Below are positions 1-7,627 of a stretch of DNA of 64,000 nt, in pieces. Source of the DNA: an uncultured Aquitalea sp. (lineage in GTDB: Bacteria; Pseudomonadota; Gammaproteobacteria; Burkholderiales; Chromobacteriaceae); NCBI RefSeq assembly GCF_945957525.1, contig NZ_CAMFLA010000006.1, positions 62,001 through 126,000 on the forward strand, read 5' to 3'. Every line of letters starts with the position of its first letter. Position 1 is the stretch's first letter. The notes below the pieces were generated by a model. It worked only from the letters and a program-made list of their open reading frames with translations. It was not told the origin of the DNA and made no database searches. The translations under genes and the position numbers were made by a program.

Positions 1-34
1 AAAGGCAAAGGCCACCCGCTGTTGACGGGTGGCC
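1..34 (-). terminator. Rho-independent terminator of the phosphonate-binding protein gene
   Basis: A perfect 9-bp stem (GGCCACCCG at 10-18 with CGGGTGGCC at 26-34) has a 7-base loop and, read on the minus strand, is followed by TTTGCCTTT. It lies 16 bases past the stop codon at 50, so the gene appears to be transcribed alone. Confidence 0.85.
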
Positions 35-49
35 TGGGTCATTGCGTCA

Positions 50-1072
50 TCAGCTATTGGGCGCGGCCTTGCTTTCAAAGCGACGCGACCATTCCTTGAG
101 GATGGCTTCGCGGTTCTTGGCGGCCCAGGCGAAGTTGTTGTGGCTCAAGCGCTTGGCGTAGTCCGTGGGAATGAAGGCGTTCTGCTTGGCTACGCCCGGC
201 ATGGCCAGCACGGCGTAGTTCTTCTCGTACAACTGCATGGCCGGCAGACTCACCGAGAAATCAGCCAGTTTCTTGGCGGCTTCCAGATTCTTGCTGCCCT
301 TCATGATGGCGGTGGCTTCCAGATCCCAACCCAGGCCTTCCTTCGGATAGATCAGGTCGATCGGCGCGCCTTTGCCCTTCAGTTCGGCGCCGCGGTATTC
401 AAACGAGATGCCGATCGGATACTCGCCGGCGGCGGCCATCTTGCAGGGCTTGGAGCCGGAGTGAACATACTGCGCCATGTTGTCGTGCAGCTTGTCCATG
501 TACTCCCAGCCTTTTTTCTCGCCCATCATCTGCAGCCAGGCGGATACGTCCAGATAGCCGGTGCCGGAAGAAGCCGGATGCGGCATCACGATCTGGCCCT
601 TGTAAACCGGCTTGAGCAAATCGGCCCAGCTTTCCGGCTTGGGCAGGTTTTTCTTGGCGGCTTCCACCGTGTTGAAACAGATAGTGGCGGCCCATACGTC
701 CATGCCGGTCCACTTCGGCGGCTTGGCCTTGTCGACGAATTGCGGGCTCAGCTTTTCCACGCCTTTCGGGGAGTAAGCCTGCAGCATGCCTTGCTGATCG
801 AGGATCATCAGACTGGTGGCGGCCAGACCCCACACCACGTCGGCTTGCGGATTGTTCTTCTCGGACAGCAGCTTGGCGGTGATCACGCCGGTGGATTCGC
901 GCACAAAGCGCAGTTCGATGCCCGGATTGGCCTTTTCGAAGGCTTCCTTGTACTCCTTCACCTGGTCCGCTTCCAGCGCGGTGTAAACGGTCAGCGTGGT
1001 GGCGGCTTGGGCCACGGAGGCGAACAGACCTGCCAGCAACAGACCGGCGGCGACGGCAATCGGCTTTTTCAT
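50..1072 (-). CDS. ABC transporter substrate-binding protein, 2-aminoethylphosphonate type
   Basis: A periplasmic solute-binding protein of 340 residues resembling the family annotated as 2-aminoethylphosphonate-binding. The start at 1072 gives a signal peptide (MKKPIAVAAG, hydrophobic core, cleavage near AQA) and has GGGGAAG upstream; a longer in-frame start at 1108 would hide the signal. The mature part opens with LTVYTAL and later shows the PASSGTGYLD stretch seen in this family, which is related to ferric-iron binding proteins. No permease or ATPase is adjacent, and a terminator follows directly, so it must work with components encoded elsewhere. A tandem GTNTANAC site at 1090-1105 resembles the one in front of phnG and implies control by PhnF. 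Ligand identity is inferred from family resemblance; another phosphonate or an iron chelate cannot be excluded. Confidence 0.85.
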   Translation of the reverse strand: MKKPIAVAAGLLLAGLFASVAQAATTLTVYTALEADQVKEYKEAFEKANPGIELRFVRESTGVITAKLLSEKNNPQADVVWGLAATSLMILDQQGMLQAYSPKGVEKLSPQFVDKAKPPKWTGMDVWAATICFNTVEAAKKNLPKPESWADLLKPVYKGQIVMPHPASSGTGYLDVSAWLQMMGEKKGWEYMDKLHDNMAQYVHSGSKPCKMAAAGEYPIGISFEYRGAELKGKGAPIDLIYPKEGLGWDLEATAIMKGSKNLEAAKKLADFSVSLPAMQLYEKNYAVLAMPGVAKQNAFIPTDYAKRLSHNNFAWAAKNREAILKEWSRRFESKAAPNS

Positions 1073-1089
1073 GAGTGCTTCCCCATCAG

Positions 1090-1105
1090 GTTTAGACGTA
1101 TAGAC
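1090..1105 (-). promoter_or_regulatory. Putative PhnF operator, two tandem GTNTANAC boxes
   Basis: On the minus strand GTCTATAC is followed directly by GTCTAAAC; both fit GTNTANAC, the form known for operators of the HutC branch of GntR regulators. The pair ends 18 bases before the start codon at 1072. A near-identical pair stands at 8473-8488 in front of phnG. PhnF is the only HutC-type protein encoded in the window, so it is the natural candidate. Confidence 0.65.
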
Positions 1106-1214
1106 CAATTCAGCGACGCAACAAGGCGCCGGAATAGCAAGACAGCGTCACGATAAGGCGGAGGCATTACAGCCAAGTGACTCGCACATGAAGCTTGTTT
1201 GTCGCCGCTAGACG

Positions 1215-1242
1215 TTTGCCGAAGACCCGCCTGCGCTACAAT
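1215..1242 (+). promoter_or_regulatory. Probable gntR promoter
   Basis: TTTGCC (1215-1220) and TACAAT (1237-1242) are separated by 16 bases and lie 30 bases before the gntR start. The -35 element falls inside a copy of the dispersed GTTTGCCGAAG motif (1214-1224), so promoter and motif overlap. Confidence 0.45.
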
Positions 1243-1271
1243 CGGGACTTGTTTCGCCATCCGGATCAGAC

Positions 1272-2291
1272 ATGCCCAGAAAACCCCGCGTCCGCGCCGG
1301 CAACGGCGTCACCCTGCATGATGTCGGCGACGCCGTCGGCGTCAGCGCCATCACCGTGTCGCGCGTGCTGCGCACCCCGGACAAGGTGTCGGAAGCCTTG
1401 CGGGAAAAGGTACTGGCGGCGGTGGACCGACTGGGTTACGTGCCCAACCGGGCAGCGCGCCACCTGGCCTCGGCCCGCTCCAACACCGTGCTGGTGCTGA
1501 TCCCCTCTCTGAGCAATACCGTATTCATCGACACCCTGGCCGGCATCGAAGAAGTGCTGCAGCCGGCGGGCTACCAGATGCTGATCGGCAACACCCATTA
1601 CGATGCCGATCAGGAGCTGCGCCTGTTGCGCGCCTATCTGGAGCACAGCCCGGACGGGCTGCTTCTCACCGGGCTGACCCAGCATGCCGACTTCCGCGCG
1701 CTGGTGGAGCGCCATCGCCTGCCAGTGGTGCACATGATGGACCTGGCCGACGATGGCCGCGCCTGTGTCGGCTTTTCACAGGAAGACGCCGGCCGCGCCA
1801 TTGCCGGGCATCTGCTCTCTCGCGGCAAGCGCCGCATCGCCTTCTTCGGGGCGCAGCTGGACGAACGCGTGATGAAACGGCTGGACGGTTACCGGCAGAC
1901 GCTGGCCGCCGCTGGCCTGGCTGCGCCGGAGCTGGAAATCCTCGACCCTCGCCCCTCCACCATGCAGATGGGCGCGGACATGCTGGACAGCCTGCTGGCA
2001 GCCCACCCGGACTGCGACGCGGTGTTCTGCTGTAACGACGACCTGGCCATCGGCGTACTGGCCCGTTGCCAGCAACGCGACATCGCCGTCCCCGCACAAC
2101 TGGCCGTGGCGGGCTTCAACGACCTCTCCCCGGCCGCCTGGACCAGCCCGCCATTGACCACAATTGCCACACCGCGACGCGAGATTGGCCGTATTGCAGC
2201 GCAGCAATTGCTGGCGCGACTGGATGGCAAACCCCACGGCCCATCTCGCATCGATCTGGGTTTTGCGCTGCAACATCGTCAAAGCGCCTGA
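1272..2291 (+). CDS. gntR: LacI-family transcriptional regulator, gluconate repressor type
   Basis: A 339-residue LacI-family repressor, the usual family length. The N-terminal helix-turn-helix is at residues 14-38 (VTLHDVGDAVGVSAITVSRVL), followed by the hinge (YVPNRAARHLAS) and a periplasmic-binding-protein-like sensor domain up to the C-terminus. It stands immediately before a gluconokinase gene and a transporter gene, and two perfect GTTAGCGCTAAC palindromes separate it from the kinase. Together these indicate that it represses gluconate uptake and phosphorylation and is released by gluconate or a close sugar acid. Its own promoter (1215-1242) carries no such operator, so it is probably not autoregulated through that motif. 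The effector is inferred from context. Confidence 0.88.
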   Translation: MPRKPRVRAGNGVTLHDVGDAVGVSAITVSRVLRTPDKVSEALREKVLAAVDRLGYVPNRAARHLASARSNTVLVLIPSLSNTVFIDTLAGIEEVLQPAGYQMLIGNTHYDADQELRLLRAYLEHSPDGLLLTGLTQHADFRALVERHRLPVVHMMDLADDGRACVGFSQEDAGRAIAGHLLSRGKRRIAFFGAQLDERVMKRLDGYRQTLAAAGLAAPELEILDPRPSTMQMGADMLDSLLAAHPDCDAVFCCNDDLAIGVLARCQQRDIAVPAQLAVAGFNDLSPAAWTSPPLTTIATPRREIGRIAAQQLLARLDGKPHGPSRIDLGFALQHRQSA

Positions 2292-2349
2292 TTCCGTCCC
2301 TTTCCTGCTGACTGCGGCCCGGCTCGCGTCGTCATTGCATTCTCAAAAT

Positions 2350-2363
2350 TGTTAGCGCTAACA
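2350..2363. promoter_or_regulatory. GntR-type operator O1 (perfect palindrome)
   Basis: TGTTAGCGCTAACA is a perfect 14-base palindrome of LacI-family operator form. It lies 76 bases before the gluconokinase ATG and 59 bases after the gntR stop. Together with O2 at 2412-2427 (centres 63 bases apart, about six helical turns) it could allow looping by a tetramer or double occupancy. Confidence 0.8.
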
Positions 2364-2373
2364 TTTGCAGCCA

Positions 2374-2387
2374 TTGGCACTTGCCAA
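2374..2387. promoter_or_regulatory. Inverted repeat TTGGCA-CT-TGCCAA between the two operators
   Basis: A perfect 6+2+6 dyad lies between the two GntR operators. It differs from the operator sequence and could bind a second regulator or be part of the core promoter, since TTGGCA and TTGCCA both resemble -35 hexamers. No function can be assigned from sequence alone. Confidence 0.35.
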
Positions 2388-2411
2388 CGCTCGTCAAACT
2401 GTCACACAACA

Positions 2412-2427
2412 ATGTTAGCGCTAACAT
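2412..2427. promoter_or_regulatory. GntR-type operator O2, overlapping the gluconokinase start codon
   Basis: ATGTTAGCGCTAACAT is a perfect 16-base palindrome whose last two bases are the first two bases of the gluconokinase ATG (2426-2428). No Shine-Dalgarno sequence fits between operator and ATG. The operator therefore fills the position of a ribosome binding site, or the mRNA starts at or near the ATG. Confidence 0.8.
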
Positions 2428-2944
2428 GAAAAACAGAAACATCGTCGTCATGGGCGTGGCCGGCTGCGGCAAAAGCAGCGTCGGCCAAGCGCTCGCCGCA
2501 GCGCTCGGCCAGCCTTTCATCGAGGGCGACCGCTTTCACCCGCAGGAAAACATCGCCCTGATGTCGGCCGGCATTCCACTGGACGATCAGCACCGGCAGG
2601 GCTGGCTGGAAACCCTGGCCGGGCAGTTGGCCGAAGGGCTGGCGGACGGCCGCGGCCGCGTACTGGCCTGTTCCGCCCTCAAGCGGCGCTATCGCGACAT
2701 CCTGCGCGCAGCCGACCCGCAGCTGCTGTTCGTGCACCTGACCGGCACGCCGGAGCTGATCGCCCCGCGCATGCGCGAACGCACCGCGCACTTCATGCCG
2801 CAAAGCCTGCTGGACAGCCAGTTCGCCGATCTGGAACCGCCGGGCGAGGACGAAAACGCGCTCGCACTCGATGTGGCGGACACCCCGGAAAACCTGACCC
2901 GCGCCGCGCTGGACCACCTTGCCCGCCAGCCTGCGCAATCCTGA
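2426..2944 (+). CDS. gntK: Gluconokinase
   Basis: Phosphorylates gluconate to 6-phosphogluconate with ATP, feeding the Entner-Doudoroff and pentose phosphate pathways in the cytoplasm. The protein of 172 residues has the usual GntK length, with the Walker A loop GVAGCGKSS at residues 9-17, the substrate segment EGDRFHP and the ACSALKRRYRD segment typical of gluconokinases. The ATG at 2426 is preferred over an in-frame TTG at 2381 because the family begins just before this P-loop. The start codon overlaps operator O2 and lacks a visible Shine-Dalgarno, so leaderless translation or use of the upstream TTG is possible. The MFS gene follows 28 bases later in the same unit. Confidence 0.93.
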   Translation: MKNRNIVVMGVAGCGKSSVGQALAAALGQPFIEGDRFHPQENIALMSAGIPLDDQHRQGWLETLAGQLAEGLADGRGRVLACSALKRRYRDILRAADPQLLFVHLTGTPELIAPRMRERTAHFMPQSLLDSQFADLEPPGEDENALALDVADTPENLTRAALDHLARQPAQS

Positions 2945-2972
2945 GCCAAAGCAAGAACAGAGGAGAATCCCA

Positions 2973-4289
2973 ATGACCACGACTACACCCCGCGCCGGCC
3001 GTCGCTGGCGCATCGGCGCCTTGCTGGGCGTCGGCATCCTGGTGAACTACTTCGATCGCATCAGCCTGTCCGTGGCCGCGCCGCAGTTGCAGCAGGAATT
3101 TCATCTGAGCAGCGGCGACATCGGCCTGCTGTTCAGCGCTTTCTTCTGGACCTACGCCTTGCTGCAGATTCCCACCGGCATGATTCTGGATCGCTTCGGC
3201 GTGACGCGAGTGGGACGCTGGGGGGCTTTCCTGTGGGGCATCGCCTCCACGCTTACCGCTTTTGCCGGCGGCTTCGGCGGCATCTTCGCCGCCCGCGCCC
3301 TGCTGGGCGTGGCGGAAGCACCCGGTTTCCCGGCCAGCTCCAAGGCCACCGGTTACTGGTTTCCGCGTCGCGAACGCGCCATGGCCACCGCCATTTTCGA
3401 CGCCGCCGCCAAGTTCTCGAATGTGATCGGCGTGCCTCTGGTGGCGTTGGCGGTAGTGCATCTGGGCTGGCGCTGGGGTTTTGCCGTCACCGCCTGCCTC
3501 AGCATTGCCTACTTCTTCGCTTTCTGGCTGCTTTACCGCGACCCGAGCCAAGACCCGAAACTGACCGAAGAAGAGCGTCGCTACATCCTGGATGGCGGTG
3601 CCACGCCGGAAGGCCAGTCGCAAGGCGGCTCGCTGCGCATGCTGGGCTACCTGCTGCGCCAGCGCAAAGTGTGGGGGCTGTCGCTGGGTTTCGCCGCCTA
3701 CGGCTATGTGTTCTACCTTTTCCTCACCTGGCTGCCCGGCTATCTGGTGCAGGCCATGCACATGAGCATTCTCAAATCCGCCGGCTTTGCCGCCATCCCC
3801 TGGATTTTCGCCACGCTGTCCGACCTCATCGTCGGCGGCTGGCTGATCGACCACCTGATTGCGCGCGGCCACGATGAAACCCGCGTGCGCAAGGCCGTAT
3901 TGCTGGGGGGCATGCTGATGGGGCTGGCCGTATTCGGCGCCACCACCACGCAGGACCCCTATGTGGCGATTGTATGGATCACCATCGCGCTGAGCGGGCT
4001 AGCCGCCGCCGCGCCGGTGGGCTGGTCCTTGCCGTCGCTGATTGCCCCGCAAGGCGGTACCGGCACCGTGGGTGGCATCATGAACTTCGCCAACAACATG
4101 ATGGGCGCGGTGGCTCCCATCGTAACCGGCTACATCGTCGGCAGCACCCACTCCTTCACCAACGCTTTTCTGGTGGCCGGCATCATGCTGCTGATCGGCG
4201 TGGCGGCCTTTGTCTTCCTGCTGGGCCGCATCGAAGCCATTCCCTCGCCTGACTTCGCCAACAGCGAAACCGCGCAGCGCGCCGCCTGA
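2973..4289 (+). CDS. MFS transporter, anion:cation symporter family, probable sugar-acid importer
   Basis: A 438-residue inner-membrane permease of the major facilitator superfamily with about twelve hydrophobic segments in two halves. The segment NYFDRISLSVAAPQLQQEF and the loop motif GMILDRFGVTRVGR are typical of the anion:cation symporter family, which includes galactonate, glucarate and tartrate carriers. The start at 2973 has a clear AGGAGAA upstream. It follows gluconokinase by 28 bases and so should be under GntR control. Gluconate clusters often carry a GntP-type carrier; here the MFS protein presumably takes that role. Gluconate as substrate is inferred from position; a related hexonate is possible. 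Confidence 0.88.
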   Translation: MTTTTPRAGRRWRIGALLGVGILVNYFDRISLSVAAPQLQQEFHLSSGDIGLLFSAFFWTYALLQIPTGMILDRFGVTRVGRWGAFLWGIASTLTAFAGGFGGIFAARALLGVAEAPGFPASSKATGYWFPRRERAMATAIFDAAAKFSNVIGVPLVALAVVHLGWRWGFAVTACLSIAYFFAFWLLYRDPSQDPKLTEEERRYILDGGATPEGQSQGGSLRMLGYLLRQRKVWGLSLGFAAYGYVFYLFLTWLPGYLVQAMHMSILKSAGFAAIPWIFATLSDLIVGGWLIDHLIARGHDETRVRKAVLLGGMLMGLAVFGATTTQDPYVAIVWITIALSGLAAAAPVGWSLPSLIAPQGGTGTVGGIMNFANNMMGAVAPIVTGYIVGSTHSFTNAFLVAGIMLLIGVAAFVFLLGRIEAIPSPDFANSETAQRAA

Positions 4290-4306
4290 TCGCACGCGTC
4301 GCCAAA

Positions 4307-4341
4307 GAGCAAGGGCCGCTACAGCGGCCCTTGCTCATTTT
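4307..4341. terminator. Terminator between convergent genes
   Basis: A perfect 14-bp stem (GAGCAAGGGCCGCT at 4307-4320 with its complement at 4323-4336) has a 2-base loop and is followed by ATTTT. It ends the gnt unit on the plus strand and may also serve the opposing gene that ends at 4356. Confidence 0.85.
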
Positions 4342-4355
4342 ACGATGACGCCCTG

Positions 4356-6068
4356 TCAGCAATGACCGGCGGCCGGATCGTCCAGCGACACCCCTTGCCC
4401 TTTCGGCAAACCTTGCTCTTCGCTCTGGCGCAGCCGGCTGGGTTGCAACTGTCCGGCCGCCTCCAGCGCCGGGTAAGCCGCCGCGCAAAGATGCGAGTGT
4501 ATGCGCTTGAGATCGCGCAGGATGTCCAGATGCAGCGAGCTGGTTTCAATGCTTTCCAGCCTCCCTTCGCGCAGGCGTTGCAAATGTTGCTCGGCAGCGC
4601 GCATTTCCAGCTCCCGGACCCGGGTTTTCTCATCCAGCAACTGCCGCGCCGATTTCACATCGCCGGACAGAAACACGCTGAACGACAGCTTGAGGTTGTC
4701 GATGATCAGCCGGTGAAAGGCTTCCAGCTCCTGCGCGCCCTCGCGCGAGAACTGCAGCTGGCGCTTGATCTTCTTGGCCGCCAGCTCCATCAGGTTCTTG
4801 TCGATGATGTCGCCGATGTGTTCCAGGTTGATCGCCAGCGCCATGATCTCCATCGCCCGCCGGCCTTCGGCTTCGTCCAGGCTGTCGCGCGTCAGTCGCA
4901 CCACGTAAAGCTTGATGGCTTCGTGCAGGCTGTCCACCGCGTTGTCGCGCTGCGCCACTTCGGCCACCAGCTTGCGGTCATTAGTGAGTATGGCCTGCAT
5001 GGATTCGCGCATCATGGTTTCCACGATGTCGCCCATGTGCAGGGTTTCACGTGCGGCGCAGGCCAGCGCCACGCTGGGCGTATTCACTACGCTGGCGTCG
5101 AGGTACAGCGGCACGGCCGGGTCTTCGCTGCTGCGTTTTTCCGGCAACCAACGGGTCAACAAACGGCTCACCCAGGGCAGCGGCAGGATGAACAGCAGCG
5201 CCACCGCCGCATTGAACAGCGTGTGGAAATCCGCCGCCAGCCTCGCCGGGTCGGCATCCCACTGCGCCAAGGCCTGACTCAGCGGCGACAGCAAGGGCAA
5301 GGCCAGTGCGCAGCCCACCACGCGGGTAAGCAGATTGCCTGCCGGCAGACGGCGATGCGCCGGGTTGTCGCTGGACAGCCCTTCAATGAAGGGGTTGAGC
5401 GCGCTGCCAAGATTGGCCCCTAGCACCAGCGCACAAGCCGCCAGCGGCGTGATGAAGCCGGACACGGCCAAGGACATTGTCAGCAGCACGGTTGCCACGC
5501 TGGAATGGGCCAGCCAGGTAATCAGCGCGCCGATCAGCAGGGTAACCAAGGGGTCGCCGGTCAGCGCGCCCAGCAGGGTGCGCACCACTGGCGCGTTTTC
5601 CGCCGGTGCCAGGCTGGTAAGCAACAGGTGCAGCGACAGCAGCATCAGGCCAAGGCCGATGGCGACGCGCCCCAGATCGCGCCCGCGCGACTGCCGGCTG
5701 CGCTTGAAGGCCACCACGCCCACCACCAGCAGCAAGGGTGAAATGGCGGAGGAATCGAATGACAGCAGCTGCACAATCAAGGTGGTGCCGACATTTGCGC
5801 CCAGCATCACCGCCAGCGCGGGAGTGAGATCCACCAACCCGGAGGCGGAAAAAGACGACAACATCAGGGCGGTGGCAGTGCTGCTTTGCAATAGCGCGGT
5901 GACGCCGAGGCCAGCGAGAAAAGCATGCGCGCGGGTACGCAACACCGCGCTCATGGCGCGCCGCAGACCAGCGCCAAAGGCGCGCACGATGCCGCTGTGA
6001 ACCATGTGCAAGCCCCACAGCAGCAAGGCGACGCCGCCCATCAGATCCAGCAGGATGGTGGTAGCCAT
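4356..6068 (-). CDS. Na+/phosphate cotransporter family protein with PhoU-like tail
   Basis: A 570-residue inner-membrane protein of the Na/Pi cotransporter (NptA/YjbB-like) family. Residues 1 to about 330 carry the paired hydrophobic repeats with the signature QSSTATALML and a second HSSVATVLL copy, which form the inverted-repeat transport core. From about residue 350 the chain becomes helical and charged (GDIVETMMRESMQAI, NLEHIGDIIDKNLMELA), the PhoU-like regulatory domain. The start at 6068 has AGGGGAGA upstream; a longer frame to 6239 adds no recognisable sequence. The gene lies between the sugar-acid unit and the C-P lyase region, which fits a phosphate theme, but direction of transport (import or export) is not decided by sequence. 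Confidence 0.88.
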   Translation of the reverse strand: MATTILLDLMGGVALLLWGLHMVHSGIVRAFGAGLRRAMSAVLRTRAHAFLAGLGVTALLQSSTATALMLSSFSASGLVDLTPALAVMLGANVGTTLIVQLLSFDSSAISPLLLVVGVVAFKRSRQSRGRDLGRVAIGLGLMLLSLHLLLTSLAPAENAPVVRTLLGALTGDPLVTLLIGALITWLAHSSVATVLLTMSLAVSGFITPLAACALVLGANLGSALNPFIEGLSSDNPAHRRLPAGNLLTRVVGCALALPLLSPLSQALAQWDADPARLAADFHTLFNAAVALLFILPLPWVSRLLTRWLPEKRSSEDPAVPLYLDASVVNTPSVALACAARETLHMGDIVETMMRESMQAILTNDRKLVAEVAQRDNAVDSLHEAIKLYVVRLTRDSLDEAEGRRAMEIMALAINLEHIGDIIDKNLMELAAKKIKRQLQFSREGAQELEAFHRLIIDNLKLSFSVFLSGDVKSARQLLDEKTRVRELEMRAAEQHLQRLREGRLESIETSSLHLDILRDLKRIHSHLCAAAYPALEAAGQLQPSRLRQSEEQGLPKGQGVSLDDPAAGHC

Positions 6069-6198
6069 TATTGTTCTCCCCTGACGCGTCCTGATATGTT
6101 TTCGGCCGGTTATCAGCCCGGCTTGAACAGACTTGGCGGCACAAGCTGCGAAGAAGCCACGCGGGGCCTCGGCAGCAGCTGCCGATCTGTCGAGTTTA

Positions 6199-6210
6199 TG
6201 GACTAGTCCA
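6199..6210. promoter_or_regulatory. Perfect palindrome TGGACTAGTCCA in the 6069-6362 gap
   Basis: The 294-base gap between the Na/Pi gene and phnN contains this 12-base perfect palindrome, 131 bases upstream of the Na/Pi start. It could be an operator. Nothing else definite is seen in the gap, and no Pho box was recognised. Confidence 0.3.
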
Positions 6211-6362
6211 GATGGGATTTGTCTTGATCCGACCTCCACCTGTCAGCATCCGCAAACACCGTCTTTCGGGTCGCCGGCAACAGCGCAACAGACGGGCCTG
6301 TTGTCAGCGGCTCATAAGCTCAATAAAGCACAACAATGTCGCAAGCGCACATGGGCAAAACG

Positions 6363-6941
6363 TTACCAAACGTTGGCCTCCGCCGGCAGACAACCTTCGG
6401 CCAACAGGGTAATCAGCGCATCGCCGGCCTCTGAAAGCGGACCATCGTTGCGCAGCACCAGACAGCCCGGCGGCGGCGCATAGGCCTGCGCCTGGAGCAG
6501 CCGGCGCCGGATTGCCTCGGCATCCTCCCGGCCGCGCCGCGCCAGTCGGGTCGCCAGCACCTCGGGGCTGGCGGTGATCCATAAGGGGCGCAGCTGCGGA
6601 AACAAGGCCACTGCTTGCGGCAACACCGCGCGGGAACCGTTGGCCACCACGTCCAGCCCCCGCTCCAGCCACAAGCCCACCTCCGCGCCCAAACCATAGG
6701 CCAGCCCATTGCGACGCCAGCTCAAGACAAAGCAACCGGCCTGTTCGCGCCGGGCAAAATCCGCCTCGCTCAGCGCAATGTGATTTTCGCCGCCGGCATC
6801 CGCCGGCCGGGTGATGTAACGGTGGGCGAATACCGGCCCGGCCTGATGCGACATGCGCTCTCTCGCATATGCCAAGAGGCTGTCCTTGCCAGCGCCGGAG
6901 GGGCCGATCACCAGCCACAGCCTTCCGCTGCGCTCAGTCAT
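6363..6941 (-). CDS. phnN: Ribose 1,5-bisphosphate phosphokinase PhnN
   Basis: Converts ribose 1,5-bisphosphate to PRPP with ATP, the salvage step that returns the sugar part of the C-P lyase product to nucleotide metabolism. The protein of 192 residues is of usual length, with Walker A GPSGAGKDS at residues 12-20 and the guanylate-kinase-like AHRYITRPADAGGENH segment. The ATG at 6941 was chosen because it places the P-loop at the normal distance from the N-terminus. It overlaps the stop of the upstream 2H phosphoesterase gene by 8 bases, indicating translational coupling. The third gene of a phnF - 2H phosphoesterase - phnN unit divergent from phnGHIJKLM. A dispersed 11-mer copy lies near its end (6395-6405). 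Confidence 0.93.
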   Translation of the reverse strand: MTERSGRLWLVIGPSGAGKDSLLAYARERMSHQAGPVFAHRYITRPADAGGENHIALSEADFARREQAGCFVLSWRRNGLAYGLGAEVGLWLERGLDVVANGSRAVLPQAVALFPQLRPLWITASPEVLATRLARRGREDAEAIRRRLLQAQAYAPPPGCLVLRNDGPLSEAGDALITLLAEGCLPAEANVW

Positions 6942-7623
6942 GGCGTTGCACCTCGCCACTGAAAGCGCAGGACGCCAGATAACGGAAAGGTTGGCCGGGG
7001 GCATCTTCGGCAAACACCGCCAAGCGGTCCACCGTCAGCCGGGCGTGGGAGGCAAAGCACGCGCGCGCAGCGTCCAGCAAAGCCTGCGCCGCAGGGCGAT
7101 CCGCCGCCATGCCAGCCGCCAGCGTGTAGTGAAAGCGATAGTGCTCGAACACATGCGGATAGCCCCAGCGACGGGCTAGCGCCTGCCGCCGCGCGTCCAG
7201 CCCCGGCCAGGCGCGCGCGCTGTCGGCCGGAGCGGCCAAGGGCGACAGCCCCACCACGCAGGCGGCAGCCAGTTCGCCCAACTCGGGCGGCGGCGTCAGC
7301 GCTCTCAGCGCGGGGAAGCCTGCCAGCCAGGCGGGCTGCAAATCCACGGCAAAAGGCGCAAAACCCGACGCCAGCGCACTGACCGCCGTCAGCAACCGGC
7401 TTTCATCCACGCCGTCGCGCAGGGCGAACGGCGCTTTCAGGGTGGCATGCCAGCCATAACGGGCGGCAACGGCGGTGATCTCGGAGAATGCCTCGGCCGA
7501 CCAGCCGGGAACCAGCGGTTGCACCACCTGTGCGCCGCTGTGGGCATCCTGACCCAGCCAGGCACTGCCGGCGCGCCAGAAGGCGCTGTCGGGCGGCGGC
7601 GCATGGTAAATGGCGTAGCGCAT
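6934..7623 (-). CDS. DUF1045-type 2H phosphoesterase of phosphonate metabolism
   Basis: A 229-residue protein of the DUF1045 family found in phosphonate gene clusters. Two H-x-T motifs, HATL near residue 59 and HYTL near residue 165, are the paired catalytic signature of the 2H phosphoesterase superfamily, which opens cyclic phosphates. It lies between phnF (4 bases away) and phnN (8-base overlap). The C-P lyase pathway yields 5-phosphoribosyl 1,2-cyclic phosphate, which PhnP normally hydrolyses, and no phnP is present here. I therefore infer that this protein may open that cyclic phosphate. The family assignment is firm; the reaction is a hypothesis. Confidence 0.85.
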   Translation of the reverse strand: MRYAIYHAPPPDSAFWRAGSAWLGQDAHSGAQVVQPLVPGWSAEAFSEITAVAARYGWHATLKAPFALRDGVDESRLLTAVSALASGFAPFAVDLQPAWLAGFPALRALTPPPELGELAAACVVGLSPLAAPADSARAWPGLDARRQALARRWGYPHVFEHYRFHYTLAAGMAADRPAAQALLDAARACFASHARLTVDRLAVFAEDAPGQPFRYLASCAFSGEVQRHD

Positions 7624-7627
7624 GCTC

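Noticed and set aside
29-1156. A 375-codon plus-strand frame opposite the phosphonate-binding protein
   Set aside because: The minus-strand frame has a signal peptide, ribosome site, family motifs and terminator; the plus-strand frame has none of these.
6069-6362. A small gene in the 294-base gap
   Set aside because: Short frames exist but none has a ribosome site or plausible composition; only a palindrome at 6199-6210 stands out.
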